A stretch of 64,000 nt of DNA from Clarkia xantiana subsp. parviflora (GCA_036873135.1 JAPTYO010000011.1:12968747-13032746); one strand, 5' to 3'. Positions 1 to 12,311 are shown, counted from the first letter of the stretch. Notes: generated from the sequence alone by a model not told the origin. Numbers and translations: made by a program.

Positions 1-1250
1 TGCAAGCAAGTTTCCCCCAACTAAGGGGATCTTCTTTTTTGTATTACCAACACAAGAGCCTGGATATCTTCTTCGATGAATTCCTCTCATTTCGTAGAGA
101 AAGTATGGGCATCCCGCTTCCAAGCATTCCTTTTTTCTGGCTTTTCTCTCACATCTACGCCCCAATCACCAGAGAAAGATCTTGGTAGGACCCATTCGAC
201 GAGAAGGAGCTAAAAGCAACTTTACCGATAGGTGAAGGAGCTGAAAAGAAATAAGAGTTTCTAACATCTACGCGAAAGTCTGATCCAACCACAGAAGTTG
301 GAGGGCTTGGACCCAAGAGCATAGAATAAGCTGTCGCAGCCCCCAGAGATGTCCGAGATTGGCTTAAGGTTCCTATGCTGACTCGGAATCTGAATCCGGA
401 GACGAGGTCGAAGACAGCTGATGTGGCCAACTAGTTCTATTTGCTGTTTCGGAGAGCTCTCATGAAAAGTAGCTCCCCTTGCGACCAGCCGTGGATAGGC
501 AAGAATGCACGCCACCATCATCGACACAAGGAGACACGTCCAGCCAACCAAACAGGCCTTAGGAAGTATGTTATAGCCACCCCGTCAAAGATTCGGGGAT
601 CAGTCAGCTCGGAAATGTAAGGGGCTGATTGAAGAAAGTTCGTGTCATAGGGCTAGACGGTTAGCTCCATGCTTAGCGTAGGGCAGTCATTCTCTCTTCC
701 CAGATCTCAAGGCCGAGTCTGTAGAAAGGAAATCGGTACGCCCGTGTCCAAAGAAAGGGTATAAGATAGACCGTGTGAAAGCTCGTAATAAGAAAGGACA
801 GAGTCAGCAGAAGGGAGCTCCACAGAAGCCAGAAAGTAAGAGTCCAGATCGGGGCGGAATAAGGAAGAGGTAGAAGCCTGGGCTGAAGTAAGCCCCGAGG
901 CAAGGAGAGAAGCGGAAAGCTCATCAGATGGATAGCTAAGAACCTGGAACCAGAAGCCACAGAATCAAGAAGCACAGCCTCCTATATCTTTACCTTATCC
1001 GATCCCCGGTCGAATCAAGACCTCGTGGTCCAATTACATCGTAACCCTTCTGTAAGGCCACCTAGACTCGCTTCCAACCCACGCATGACTTGCTCGATGG
1101 AGGAGTCGTGAATGAGTTGTGGTATCATGTACTGTAACCGGTACAACAGTCTGAAGGACCCTACAAACTCTGCTACTGAACAGAGCAAAAGCAAGCAGTC
1201 CAAACTAGTTAACAAGCCAACATCAGCACCTTCCTATGCTGCCTCGATTG
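1..1250. other. Mitochondrial-like DNA (possible NUMT)
   Basis: This stretch differs from all neighbouring DNA: near-balanced GC, many AAGAAAG and CCCC runs, no tandem repeats, and the patchwork look of plant mitochondrial intergenic DNA. It has no long conserved ORF; the small minus-strand ORFs at 155-430 and 673-975 match nothing I recognise. It fades into the repeat-rich interior of a gypsy element near 1250. A nuclear copy of mitochondrial DNA is the best guess, from style rather than a recognised gene. Retroelement spacer is the alternative. Confidence 0.4.
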
Positions 1251-1770
1251 TTCTATTGTCGTTGAGCGCGCGCTAGTTTCATTTGACCTACTCCAGATGT
1301 AGCGCCATTCTCAATCAAACTACGTCGACCATGCTACGACAACTCTGCGAGGAATGATGCGAAAAGTCATAGCATGCCACTATTATTCTAAGATCACCAG
1401 TTTACAGGATCTGGGAGAGTCATGTCAAGCACGCACACCTCCTACCAAACGTGCGCACTTCTTAAGTAGGTGTGCCTCCAATGCATACGCGCCTCTCGAA
1501 CGCGCGCATCCTCGAAGCGCGCACGCCCTCAAAGCGCGCAAACGGCGAGACTCTAAGTGGAAGAGTAACACCTCTCTCTCAGAAAATAAGTATAGTAGCA
1601 GCAGACATGGCGCAATGCACGCATGCTTCGACTCATCAACATGAGGTGTAATAGCTCGCTTCCAAATTCTAATTATAGCAACATAGGCGCAACGCCGCAC
1701 GCGCGCGCGTCGGCATATCAATGTGAGATCTATCACCTCATGTACAAAGCGCCTAATGGATACACTAAGT

Positions 1771-1890
1771 GGCTATCATGTCCACGCGTCTCTATGCGGC
1801 TATCATGTCCGCATTTCTTGAAATGGCTATCACATCCGTGCACTAAGTGGCTATTATGTCCGCGGATCGCCAAACGACTTTCATGTCTGT
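1771..1890. repeat. Tandem repeat, about 26 bp x 5
   Basis: GGCTATCATGTCC-type units start near 1771, 1798, 1825, 1849 and 1875, with 10-25% divergence between copies. The array lies inside T1. Confidence 0.75.
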
Positions 1891-1973
1891 GCGTCACATC
1901 AACATATCTACAACCAAGTAGTGGTCGCAGAAAGCACTCTATCTTGAAAACACTTGGTAGCGGCAACAACATG

Positions 1974-2090
1974 AAAAGGCACGTCGCCTCATCGACCTCT
2001 GACCTATACTCTAAAAGGCATGTCGCCTCGTCGACCTCTGACCTATACTCTCAAAGACAAGTTGCCTCGTCGACCTCTGACCTACGCCAT
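1974..2090. repeat. Tandem repeat, 39 bp x 3
   Basis: Units begin at 1974, 2013 and 2052 and share the core GTCGACCTCTGACCTA. The array lies inside T1. The period is a multiple of 3, which is why an ORF stays open across it. Confidence 0.85.
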
Positions 2091-2334
2091 ACCATAGAAA
2101 AATCAAGTAGCAGTCGCTGAATGCACCCAACTTTGGAAAATCCAAGTAGCAGTCTACATAGGAGTCAACTCCTCACATCCGAAGACAGCAGTATGGCGAA
2201 CGTTCCTACTCCGGGGGCAACTCCATACCTACGGACTTATAAGTTCACAACTACTACATAGCGAACATCCTTTATATGGGGGCAACTCCATGTCAGTAAG
2301 GGTCTTGCCCCGACACTTATACAACCTATACGGC

Positions 2335-2492
2335 ACTACACACGTCTGCGCGACCCAACACTACGCGCGTCTGCGCGACCCAATTTTATGCGCGTCTGCG
2401 CGACCGAACACTACGTGCGTCTGCGCGACCCAATACTACACGCGTCTGCGCGACCTAACACTACGTGCGTCGGCGCGACCTAACACCTGTCT
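2335..2492. repeat. Tandem repeat, exactly 25 bp x 6
   Basis: The core CGTCTGCGCGACC recurs at 2343, 2368, 2393, 2418, 2443 and 2468, so the period is exactly 25 bp. It is strongly CpG-rich in otherwise AT-rich DNA. It lies in the T1 spacer. Confidence 0.9.
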
Positions 2493-2965
2493 ATCATGGG
2501 ACGTTCATCGACAACACGTCGGAGGCCTAACACCTCGTGACTAAGGGGCTAGCACGCCTATGGTCCGAATCGGCACCTACATACTCCTACATGATCTACG
2601 CGCCTATACGACACATACATCACTCTTACTCCGGGGGCAATACTGTATCCACAAAGGTCTCGTCTCTCGACATACACATTGCGAATATACTCCTGATATG
2701 AGGTGTTCGTCAAATGACGCGGCAGATGCATGACGCCTCCCAGTCTAAGGACCTGCACATCCGTAACACACACTCCTCTACATAGTGTGAGAGTGAAGTT
2801 AGAAACACATTCTCCAAGAAAATAAGGAAAGGCGACGTCAAGGCCCGTGCGCCCAATTATCAGATTACATACATGCATCAACATGCTCGGAACATGCTCA
2901 GAAAAAAGTCTAAGTACTTGACACTACAACATGCGGCATCATATAACCATATGTGTACACGCGAA

Positions 2966-3026
2966 GTCCGCGCACACGTAGTCCGCACGCGCGAAGTTCG
3001 CACGCGTGAGGTTCGCACGCACGTAT
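2966..3026. repeat. Tandem repeat, about 15 bp x 4
   Basis: AGTTCGCACGCG-type units occur four times in tandem inside T1. Confidence 0.7.
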
Positions 3027-3680
3027 ATACCTATCTATGTATTATACAAGGAATGGTGAAATTTGACTATCTCCGCGAGCATGACTAAGTATGGAGACTA
3101 AGCAAGGAGATGCTCTCCTCTCACACCCTTGTGGTATTCATACTTATGGGTAACTATTACCTCCTCTATATTTTTTCTAACTCCTTAATTGCATACTCTA
3201 GTGCATACATGTGTTTGCATATACGCACACTCACTTACACGCGCACGTGACCATTCTTGCATTTTTGCATACCCATGATTTATTTATGTTTACATCATTG
3301 ATTAAATCCATGTTTCATATTTTTATCATGACATGATTAATTCATGATTTTATTATTACCAACATGTTGTTGCATTTCACGTGTTTACTTGCTTACACGT
3401 GCCTGACACGTCCGCGCGCACGCTAACATCCACATTTATGATTGCGCATATTTACAACTCCTTACATATATTTATTATATATGCATACATGCTGCAATAA
3501 ACTTGTCAGCAGATAGATAAGTACTCGCCTATACATTTAAGGGTAGGCGATGTCAAGGTCCGCATGCCCGACTGTCAGTAAGACAACCCTCGAGGTCAGT
3601 TCCGAACCTAAATTGGTCATTTATCCTATCTTAAAATAGAGTCAAGCAAGGGTTAAGCCATTACTTGACTCGGGGGCAAG

Positions 3681-4542
3681 TGATGGATATCTGCTCAATT
3701 CGGGTTCGTATTTATATTTCGGACCTCGTCAACACGTCAAACCAATTAAAACGGTTTAGAAACGCTAACCCGCGAGTTAGAACGGTCCGAACGGGCAACA
3801 AGCGCGTTCGGACCGGACTCGTCCGGACTGTGTCAACACATCCGGAGGTGGCCAGATCCGGATTGTGTTAACGCAATCCGGACCATGTCCGGATTGTCAA
3901 CATAATCCGGGCCAGTCCGGATTGTCGATCCTCGTCGCACGTTTCCTTACGTGTTTTACACTACATAAGAGTTTTCCGATAACCAACCTTGATTAAACAC
4001 GATGCTGGTTCACATTTTTCTATTAAAACGGGATCGAACCAAATAAAACCGGGTTGGGTCCAAGAGTTCCTATATATTGGATTCTTGGCCGCCAGTTTCA
4101 TTTTAAGTCACTTCGGGATTGGCTTAGGAGCTCTGACTTCTCTCTACTTTTTCTCTCTAGATTGCTCCTTACGTAGGCATCAGAGAGGGTTCATCGAGCA
4201 CCACCCCCCCTCCCTCTGAGTGTGCTCAATATTGCCCCGTGTGCAGATGCAGGAGATACGCGCGTACACAGCAAGGACTACGCGTGTACGACAGGGCGCG
4301 TGTAAACACCGTGAGGAACATACGTGCATACACAATAAAGGGATGACATCCTGACGCATCACCGCCCTGACATGCGAAAAACTACACATACGGATACTCA
4401 AACACTTAGCCACTTTAGGGACTTGTGGACCTCCGACAGTCCAACACTTCGACAATTCGAAAGTCTGATACTCCGACAGTCCGACACTCCCGGGTTCCGA
4501 CACCCCGGCTAGGATTCTATGTACCCATTCGACAACCCATCA
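3681..4542 (+). repeat. T1 3' LTR (862 bp)
   Basis: The ends are TGATGG and CCATCA, a 6-bp inverted repeat, and a polypurine tract lies immediately upstream. The inside has several CCGGATTG / CAATCCGG dyads (3850-3930). The start TGATGGATATCTGC matches the minus-strand LTR at 19205-20038, so both belong to one family. It abuts a copia leader fragment, so a target duplication cannot be tested here; the 5' LTR is outside the window. Confidence 0.8.
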
Positions 4543-5053
4543 TCCCACGTGGGCCAGGTCGAAACAATATATATTTCCCATAGATAATTATTGCGCAATA
4601 TATATATAATATATATATATATATATTATCAATATTGATTAGATTCTATATTAGGGATAAAATCTATCTATATATATATTTTCTCAATTTTTTAGGAAAT
4701 TAATTAATACCAAATATATATGTATATCCCTAAAATCATGGAAATAATATATCGGTAATTAATGTCAAGATTTAACATTGACTAAATTGACCCTAGCCGA
4801 CTTGCAGCTTACGCCGCCGTGCGAGGAGCCACCGCCGTCTTGGGTGGCCTTTGTCGTGGCAAAGTCGTTGCAAAGCCTTGGCTTTTCCGTAGCAAAGCCG
4901 GGAAAAATAGGGTCTTGGTGGGCAATTTCAAGATCAAATTTCACCTCGATTAAAAATCCAAAGTTAGATTTTGATAAAATCACATTTTTATTAATATTCA
5001 TGAACACAGTTTTAGCACAAATCATGAACACCCTACACCGGCTGTGATGCCAC
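4543..5053 (-). mobile_element. C1: copia leader fragment with degenerate primer-binding site
   Basis: AT-rich DNA with TA microsatellite stretches (4600-4630), resembling the untranslated leaders next to the other copia 5' LTRs of this family (37660-38604, 43175-43935). The last bases, 5041-5053, read on the minus strand as a mutated form of the TGGTATCAGAGC primer site. It contains no gag. The leader is cut off by the T1 LTR. Confidence 0.6.
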
Positions 5054-5650
5054 TGATGGATTTAGGGGATACAATTGCGGATTAAAACACGGGTACATGC
5101 TCGGTAAACTAATTACGCAGCGGAAAGGGAGCACATACCAGTTTAGCTTTCCGCAGCCTAGGACGTCACGAGGGAGTTCGCAATCTGTCGGACGTTGTCC
5201 TGCGGGAACCCTTGTTGAATAGAAATCCACAGGCTATGGTCTCCATAGAAAAGCCTCTTCAATCCGGTTTCTGGGATGGATCTCTGAGGTAAATTACCTT
5301 AGCAATTTCGGCACCTCTTTATGTGTAAGGGGTTTCGGCCGAACCTTGTAATATGTGGGAGATGGGATTTCTTTTGTCTCAACTAAAGGAGATAAAGTTA
5401 TTAACCTTGACAAATCCCCTAACACCACCTATTTATAGGAGGAGGTGAGCAAAGCCCACCTAAGGCTTGCTCTCTATAGTTCGACTGAACCACATAATGG
5501 GGTAGGCCCAATTTTGGGTCTCGAATGGTCAATTGGGATTTTGGCCTGGCTCAATATCCCTAATGAGACATACCCCAATTATGCTTAGGATGTTGGCCTT
5601 ATATTAATGGGCTCCCTATTACGGCGGCCCATATACTCCAAATGCCAATA
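5054..5650 (-). repeat. C1 copia 5' LTR (597 bp)
   Basis: It belongs to the LTR family at 12785, 27652, 38605, 42574 and 43936, sharing the ACGCAGCGGAA tract, the GGAGTTCGC tract and a TATA box (minus-strand CCTATAAATAGG near 5430). The minus-strand start has decayed (TATTGG rather than TGTTGG), which suggests an old copy. Confidence 0.75.
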
Positions 5651-6287
5651 CATAAACTATCAATGAACTTTGCAGCTCATCAAGAGTTAATGATTTTTGA
5701 TTCTTCAATAGCACATACAGCATAGTTGCACTTTTTATAAGATCTGGCGATATTTTCGACAATTAGAACATATTCATCTTCTCGCCAAAAATACGCGTCT
5801 TTTTACTAACTTCCAGATCTCTTGTAAAATACTGCAAAATCTTTTTATCATCTTTTATATTCTCAAAAGATAAAACTCACCTCTGAGAGCCTGCAATTGT
5901 GCTTTCTTCATGTGTGTGGATCCAATTAATTTATTTTGCATAGAATCTCATATAGATTTAGAATTATCTTTAGAAATGATAATTTCTAAAGCGACCTAGT
6001 CTATACATTGAAGCATAATATTATTTACTCTAAGTCAACAAATGTTCTTGGTTCTCTACTAGCAAGATCTATGCATTCGATATTAACACAATTTTCAAGA
6101 ACATCCCAATATTTTTTTTTTTGCACGCGGAAAGTTTTTCATTATGAGACTCCACTGATCATAGTCTCTATCATTAAACGTTGGAATTGTTAATCCAAAA
6201 AATTCATCTACATCGGGTCATCCCATGTTTGTCATCTTTCAATTTGGTTTTGCAAAACCAAATTAGAACTGCAAGATAACTTATGTC
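5651..6287 (-). pseudogene. C0: copia gag pseudogene (UBN2-type)
   Basis: Minus-strand translation in shifting frames gives the N-terminal gag signature of many plant copia elements: IPTFNDRDYDQWSLIMKN near 6190-6140, later MKKAQLQALRGEF near 5915-5880, then an AIEESK-like block near 5700. In this family the domain binds and packages element RNA. Stops and frameshifts run throughout and the 3' half is cut by the C1 LTR. The lineage differs from the C1-C6 family. Confidence 0.65.
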
Positions 6288-6305
6288 ATGTGCTCTGATA
6301 CCAAG
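6288..6305 (-). promoter_or_regulatory. C0 primer-binding site (initiator tRNA-Met)
   Basis: Read on the minus strand it is TTGGTATCAGAGCACATG. This is the common copia site complementary to the 3' end of initiator tRNA-Met, and it directly follows the LTR at 6306. Confidence 0.8.
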
Positions 6306-6838
6306 TGTAAACCAAGTTCCTTTGTATTTGAATTATATGTATTGCTAACAAATTATCCAATATCAATTTATAGAGGTATCGAATGTGAGGAATAATAGGG
6401 AGAAAATCAAAATTCTTGGCTTAGTCAATATTCATTCAAATTAATAAAAAAAAAACTTATTACAAAAGAGAGTTGTTATATCGAGAATTTCAAGTGCAAG
6501 CTACCACAAAACCACTATTTATTACAGCTCCTAAACATCAAATTACTGTTATCAAACCTTATATAAACCAATACATAGAATATAATTTAATTTAACTGAA
6601 CTCAACTAAACTAACTTAATAACTTATACTCCAAGGTAGCTTTCTTCACCTACACTCCAAAACTGTTGCATCTTCCATTTACTACCGCAGATCTTTTCTT
6701 CACTTCCATTGGATTCGACACCAATCAAATCTTCTTTTCTTATATGCATGAAACTCATCATTGTGTTTCCTTCTTCATTATGCATAAATCATATCTTGTA
6801 ATAATAATCACACTTGCATCAATTAGTTCTCTTGTACA
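6306..6838 (-). repeat. C0 copia 5' LTR (about 533 bp)
   Basis: The inner end is fixed by the adjacent primer site (6306, TGTAAACC on the plus strand). The outer end is placed at TTGTACA (6838), giving TGTA...TACA termini. The outer boundary is less certain because no partner LTR is in the window. It lies just beyond the 3' end of the F-box gene. Confidence 0.55.
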
Positions 6839-7128
6839 TATTTAAAGTTGGGCTCTGGCTGCTTGAAATTTTTATTTAGGTTATTAGTTCGAGCTTAAAA
6901 TCAAGGTATTGCTAGAAAATTATCATACACAAATTGAGCTAGAAACATAAACTCCCAATAATATATATATAAATTCTCAAATAAAAAAGATATTTTTAAA
7001 TTTAAAAAAGTCACATATTCATCAAACTTAAGAAGTACAAACCCATGTAATTCAAGTCTTGAAACATAACAACGCTCCAAACTACACATATTATTTGTCT
7101 GCATGCTAAAACATGATCCATCCATCCA
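6839..7128. other. 3' flank of the F-box gene
   Basis: AT-rich, without a gene. A minus-strand AATAAA (plus-strand TTTATT at 6871-6876) lies about 255 bp past the stop codon and could be the polyadenylation signal. Confidence 0.4.
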
Positions 7129-9033
7129 TCAAATTCCATTCGACCTCAACATCTTCTTGCTCCTCGGCCTTAGCCCAGCACGACCACCTACTCTCTGGCG
7201 TAACACGCTGTAAGGCGAAACCAGACTCTCCCCATAAACACAACTGTCCAGAAAATGAGGATCTTCACTAACATATTCCCTTTTGATCTCATCTTTTGAA
7301 GGATCATAATATTGCATCTGACTGAACTGTCTGAAGCACAAATTTGCAGTAATCTTGCCATCTTCTGCAATCTGCACCACTTTGGATTTCACTCTAAAAC
7401 CATTGCGCGGTTCATTCACCCACGAGTAGTCGTATATCTTGGTCCAAGTTTCTGTCTCTACATCATCCTCATTCAATATCCAACCTGCATCAATTATTAT
7501 ATATATATTGTGCAATATCGTTGGCATAATTAATTAGCTGATTATAAGTAAACTTCATAATAAACGATTTTCCGATTATTATATAAAAAATTTGATAGTA
7601 TCATCTAATTTGTAGTCCAATGGAGACGGAGATATGCACATGCACATCACATATAATTAAAAAAATTGAGTTAGCAAGTTGCACGTTTTCACAAAGTTCA
7701 GCTTGCAAATCGAAAATTTATCAAAAGATTTAGTTAGCAATTTTTTTTTTTTTAGTTCGAGTAGAAAATTATAAAATTTTCACAATATTCAGCTAGCAAA
7801 TTGCATAATTAGCTAACAATTACAAATTTCTTGGAAGAGATTCAACTATTTATTTGGGCAGGAAACAAAGCATGATATGTAAATTTCTTACACCCATTAA
7901 TAGTAAACATTTTGTAACTTTGTTAACAAAACAGGCAAGTTTCTTTCACTAATTAATTATGCAACTTTAGCTAACAATTTTTCTAAAAGATAAGTATAAC
8001 TATAAATTGTACAAATCCTCCAAATTTAACTAGTAAATTACTAATTAACCCTAAAAATAATAAAATCACCCATGACTGCATCACTTGATAGAGCTTGGCC
8101 AGAAATGTAATCAAGCATATCTAGTCAAGTCTAATTAAAAATAAAAAACCAACTTTTTCATCAAAAAAATAAAATACCTGTTATTCGGCTGATCCCATTA
8201 CCACCGTACAAAAGAAGTCTCCCTGCAGGAAGAGCAGTCAAGCCTTCAATCTCAAAACAAGCACCATACTCCACCTCCGGCAACTTCACCACGTCCTCGA
8301 ACTTCCCCGTCGCCAGATCATACTTCAACACACCTTCATAATCATGCATGTCATGAAAGTTAAAGTACCACCCTATTTTCTTATCATTCTTCTCTATCAG
8401 CCAATACACACACCCCTTATGATATGTTCCCACTCGGTTACTCCCAAAAATACGGTACTCCGTAATCTCTCCAATCTCCAACCAAGTCCCCGACTTGAAC
8501 GAGAAGACGTCGAGCCTAGGAGGCATATCCCCAGGTGTAAAACCCTTTTCTGTTGAACATGTCCCCTTCAGCAGCTTATAATCATCGGTCGATTCGTCGT
8601 AACCAAACCCGAAGAAGTTATCGGCCGTCGATTTAGAGCGGCCTTTGGGTTTTGGTATTTCGGTGTACTCCCTTATGGCTGGGTTCAGAAGGATCCAGCT
8701 GTCATTATCGAAGATCATGCAGACTAAGCCATGGCATGAACCGAGGATCTTGGTGGGTCGGTCGGGGATTCGGCTGAGGTGGCCGAGAGAGGTGGTTGCA
8801 CCATCTTTTAGGGTTAGGGCAGGCCATTTCTGCATGTCAATGGACTGGAAAGGGGTGGTTGTGAGGAGGAGGGTTTGGGGGTTTTGCAGAGATTTTTTTA
8901 AGTGTTCTTGGATGAAAAGAGGGTTGGAGATTAGGGAGTTGTAGTGCTTCTTAATGCACTTTAGTTGCACTAGAGACTTGATAGGTAGCCTTACGAAGAT
9001 TTCATTCAGAATTTCATCATGAAGGTAATCCAT
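7129..9033 (-). CDS. F-box protein with F-box-associated (FBA) domain, two exons
   Basis: A substrate-recognition subunit of an SCF ubiquitin ligase, by family: the F-box binds SKP1 and the C-terminal domain binds the target. Exon 1 is 9033-8178 and exon 2 is 7484-7129; the join gives 403 residues without a stop. The phase-1 intron has consensus borders (CAG/GTATTT and TGCAG/GTTGG). The F-box covers residues 4-45 (LHDEILNEIFVRLPIKSL), with the usual tryptophan replaced in CIKKHYNSL. FBA landmarks are LGSCHGLVCM (97-106), LLNPAIREY (115-123), GFGYDESTDDYKL (142-154) and GCVYWL (207-212). It is the only host gene with clear coding support here, is intact, and belongs to a fast-expanding plant family, so the target cannot be inferred. 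A second, decayed copia lies 290 bp beyond its stop. Confidence 0.9.
7485..8177 (-). other. F-box gene intron (693 bp)
   Basis: AT-rich GT...AG intron in phase 1. It contains an 11-base T run near 7741-7753 and repeated short motifs (TAGCTAACAA, TTAGCTAGCAA). No inserted transposon was recognised. Confidence 0.85.
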
Positions 9034-9392
9034 AGTAGCTGCAAATATTAAAAAAAAACTTCAAACAGTTATGAGTATGATTAGTTAATACAAAATTAAG
9101 ACAGTAAAACAACACAAATTACTAGTTGAGGTAGTTAGGTGATTTTGATTTTCCTTTCTGAATTAGGGTTTGGAATTCTAAGGCAATATAAGTTAATATT
9201 GAACAGATTGTGATCACTACAAGAAATAATCAGCAATTGGTAGAGTTTTCCTAAGGAAATTAACAGTTATATAGATTTGTAAAGGTTTAATAAAAGGATT
9301 CTTAAAATATAGAAAACTTATAGATTCTGAAAAGGATCATCTCATGGAGTTAAATATTTTTTGCAAACCTTAGAGGTTCCCCCTTTTAAAAA
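9034..9392. other. Upstream region of the F-box gene
   Basis: AT-rich, no ORF. It should hold the F-box promoter on the minus strand, but I see no convincing TATA box; a weak TTATATT lies near 9190. It ends at the TIR element at 9393. Confidence 0.4.
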
Positions 9393-10752
9393 GGGCAAAT
9401 GTATGAAAAATATATAATATGTTTGTCTATGGATGTTGTACAAGATATAACATGTTTCGTAACAGATATAACATGTTTCATTTTGTTTGTTTTCGATAAA
9501 TTCCATCAATGTCATTAGATTTAACCGTTACGTCATCACATGCTCTGCACGTGACTTATAAAAAATGATAAATAAATAGAAAATACCTATTATACTCATA
9601 TCTGTTTAAACCTCATTCACTCTAGTATCTTTTGCTCTTACTATTATCCATAACTTAACCTACATGTTAGTTCTGAATAGGTTTCGGTTTCATTCGAGTA
9701 ATTTGCTTGTTACTCACAAAAATATATATATGATGTATTTGTTGTTTAAGTTGTCTTTTTGTATCTGCAGCACCCTCATCAACACTGACAGAGTTGAACC
9801 TATCGAATCTGAACGAGCTACACTCATCGGTGGGAAACCTACCGTGATATATCTCTAACACTTAGCTAGTCGTGTCATTCAATTCAACAGAGATATTAAT
9901 TTTTATTTTTTTGGCAAAAAAAAGAGATATTAATGTTTATTGTATGCATTTTTTTGCAAAGCCTCTCGCTCTTTGTTAAAATGTTGGAAGGCTTTAAGGA
10001 TTGCCCTAGATGCTGCACAAAGTGCGTAATTGCACCATATTATGTGATGAACAACCAATTAAAATGGTATTATTTTAGTGTTAATGATTGGTTTCAATGT
10101 TAGATTATCTACGCACAATGACTGCAAACCTCCTATCATTCATAGTAACTTGAAAAGGAAAAGCAACATCTACAAATTTGGAATTGTTCTTCTGCAATTA
10201 GTCACAAGATACCCTCTAATAATGAAGACCCGGAGAAGAAATATTCACATACTTTAGTGGGTGCTATACAAAGAATTTTTTTAAAATTTGGATTTGCTTA
10301 GGCCAACTGAGTTATTTTGGAGCCGCAAGTGATGGAGACTACCTCATTTTGATTTTCCGGTGTGGATTGACAAATCACGCCAAACGAACTCAAAAATTTA
10401 TTGAGAAGAGATGACAATCGACTTTACCAATTGAGGATGAAGATTGAAAAAAACAACAATTATCGCTTATGAAAGTCTTTAAGAGTAACGAGTCTCGGTA
10501 GAAAAATAGAGAAGAAGAGTTTTGGTAGTCACTTTGGGTCAATTTGGGAACTTCATTTTTTTTAAATGTTAACATAAAGCACATGTGCCCGACACATGGG
10601 TTCGCTAAACATCCATTTAACGGAATATTTAACATTTTTTTTCATCTAAAACAACTGTTTTAAAATGTGTTACATCTAAAACATATGACCAAAAATATGT
10701 TATAGCTATAAATATTTTTGACAAACATGTTATATATTTTTTATACTTTTCC
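9393..10752. mobile_element. Non-autonomous TIR DNA transposon (about 1.36 kb)
   Basis: The left end reads GGGCAAATGTATGAAAAATA and continues to ATGTTTGTC. The right end read in reverse gives GGAAAAGTATAAAAAATATA and then ACATGTTTGTC, about 36 bp of imperfect terminal inverted repeat. Both sides are flanked by TTAAAAA (9386-9392 and 10753-10759), a candidate 7-bp target duplication in low-complexity DNA. Subterminal AACATGTT motifs recur at both ends. The interior has no transposase-like ORF. The superfamily is uncertain. Confidence 0.55.
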
Positions 10753-10865
10753 TTAAAAAGAATATAAAACACGATATTTATAGGAAAATTTTCTTATAAA
10801 TATATATCGGCTAAAGAAATTTTTGGAAGATATATATATAAATCCAAAAGAAAAGAAAAATTAAA

Positions 10866-11384
10866 GCGTTAAGAACCTATAAACTGTCTAAAGTTTGCTC
10901 CATGTTCGATTTTGGTGTCTGAAGTTTAAAATGTTAAAATGGACAGTCCCAGGTTTCATTTTTGTTGAAATTTAGTGTCTCGGTGTGATTACTTTAGAGA
11001 AGCTAATCCCGACGAAACCGACTGTCAAATAGGAGCTCTCATGCACGCTCCATTCTCATCACCTTGTCGGGATTGTCACCTAAGAAGGTGGCCACATCTG
11101 CGCAAGTAAATCTCGCTCTATTGTCGCTGAAAATCACTACATAACACTCTGCTAGAAACTTTTCTTTCAGATGTTCAAGTTTTAGAAGAAATTTGGCGAT
11201 TATATAAAAAGTAAAGATTGATGAATTATGAATGGGTGAATGTTTGAATGGAGAGGAAAAGACGCGCGAATACACCAAATTTCAATAAAAATGAAACCTA
11301 AGATAGTCAATTTCAACATTTTAAACTTTAGACACCAAAATCGAACATGGAGAAAACTTTAGACAATTTATAGGTTCTTAACCC
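10866..11384. mobile_element. Mutator-like MITE with long TIRs (519 bp)
   Basis: Arms of about 110 bp, 10866-10979 and 11272-11384, are near-perfect inverted repeats. The outer ends are GCGTTAAGAACCTATAAA on the left and GGGTTAAGAACCTATAAA on the right read in reverse. A 9-bp direct repeat AAAATTAAA flanks it at 10857-10865 and 11385-11393. Long TIRs, a G start and a 9-bp target duplication fit the Mutator (MULE) superfamily. There is no transposase, so it depends on an autonomous relative. Confidence 0.8.
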
Positions 11385-11393
11385 AAAATTAAA

Positions 11394-12311
11394 AGTCTGA
11401 GGTGTGACAGATAATCCACATGTATGTCCATTCAAAAACTTCAACACTAACCATACACAAAACAACATGTATTATATAAGTATTGAAAGCTTATAGCACC
11501 AAAAAAAAAAAAAAAAGAACCTCAATGTCGGATTCTTCTTTCTTCTTCGCCTTCTGATCGAAAACAGTCTCTTCAAGAAATTTTATCTCTGAATCAGGGA
11601 TGACGATTAGCCTTATACTTGATGAGTTTATATACACGTTAGAGAGGGTATCAATTAAAATAAATTAAAACAATTTCCAAAAAACGCACAGTCAACACAC
11701 ACTTCATCACAAGTTTCTCCATCTAGACAATTTAAAGTTGATTGTCGGCTTACGAATAAATTAGGGAAGACTATTTCTACATTACGACAAAAGTTAGTTG
11801 AACAACTTTCATGTCATGCAACTCGCGCGCGTGAGGTAGCTTATGATTCAAAAGATAACTCTTTAATTTATTAAAGAAATATTTATATATTAATTAAATT
11901 TCTTTGTTATATTATTATTATATTTCTTCAATTTATGTTATTTTATTTTTGTAGATTATTTACTCGTACATCTTCTCCTTTAGGTTAATTATATAAGGTT
12001 CGTTTCCCGTGTACAAATAAATTTGGTAAATATCTGTCGGTTATTAAAACCAAAACTCAAGTGAGAACCATCTTGCATATATGTCACACACAACTAAATG
12101 ATGTATTTTTTTTTGTCAAAACTCATAGATGTCTCGCTAAACAATTCTTACCACATATATCTTTTCAAACTTATTAAAAATATATTTATATAATAATTCT
12201 TTAACAAGTTAATTTTCTGAAATTATCATCAAGTCATATATATAAATATATTTATATAATGATTCTTAACAAGTTAATTTTTTGAAATTATCATCAAGTC
12301 ATATATATATA
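11394..12311. other. AT-rich intergenic DNA with a local duplication
   Basis: No gene seen. It has an A-rich run at 11499-11516 and a direct repeat of about 62 bp at 12180-12305 (AACAAGTTAATTTTCTGAAA, then AACAAGTTAATTTTTTGAAA, both followed by ATTATCATCAAGTCATATAT). Confidence 0.6.

Larger units (their letters stand above)
1251..3680 (+). mobile_element. T1: non-coding 3' interior of a Tat-like Ty3/gypsy element
   Basis: No coding domain survives. The stretch holds four short tandem arrays rich in CGCG (listed separately), then AT-rich DNA. It ends in a polypurine tract, ACTCGGGGGCAAG at 3668-3680, directly before an LTR that starts TGATGG. Long spacers full of tandem repeats between pol and the 3' LTR are typical of the Tat lineage, and I place it there on that basis. 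The short ORFs inside are products of the repeats. Confidence 0.6.

Noticed and set aside
155..975. Minus-strand ORFs in the first kilobase as genes
   Set aside because: Short, overlapping in several frames, and without recognisable domains or a plausible start.
2290..2544. Cysteine/arginine-rich ORF
   Set aside because: Generated by the 25-bp repeat. The period of 25 cycles all three frames, so similar peptides appear in each.
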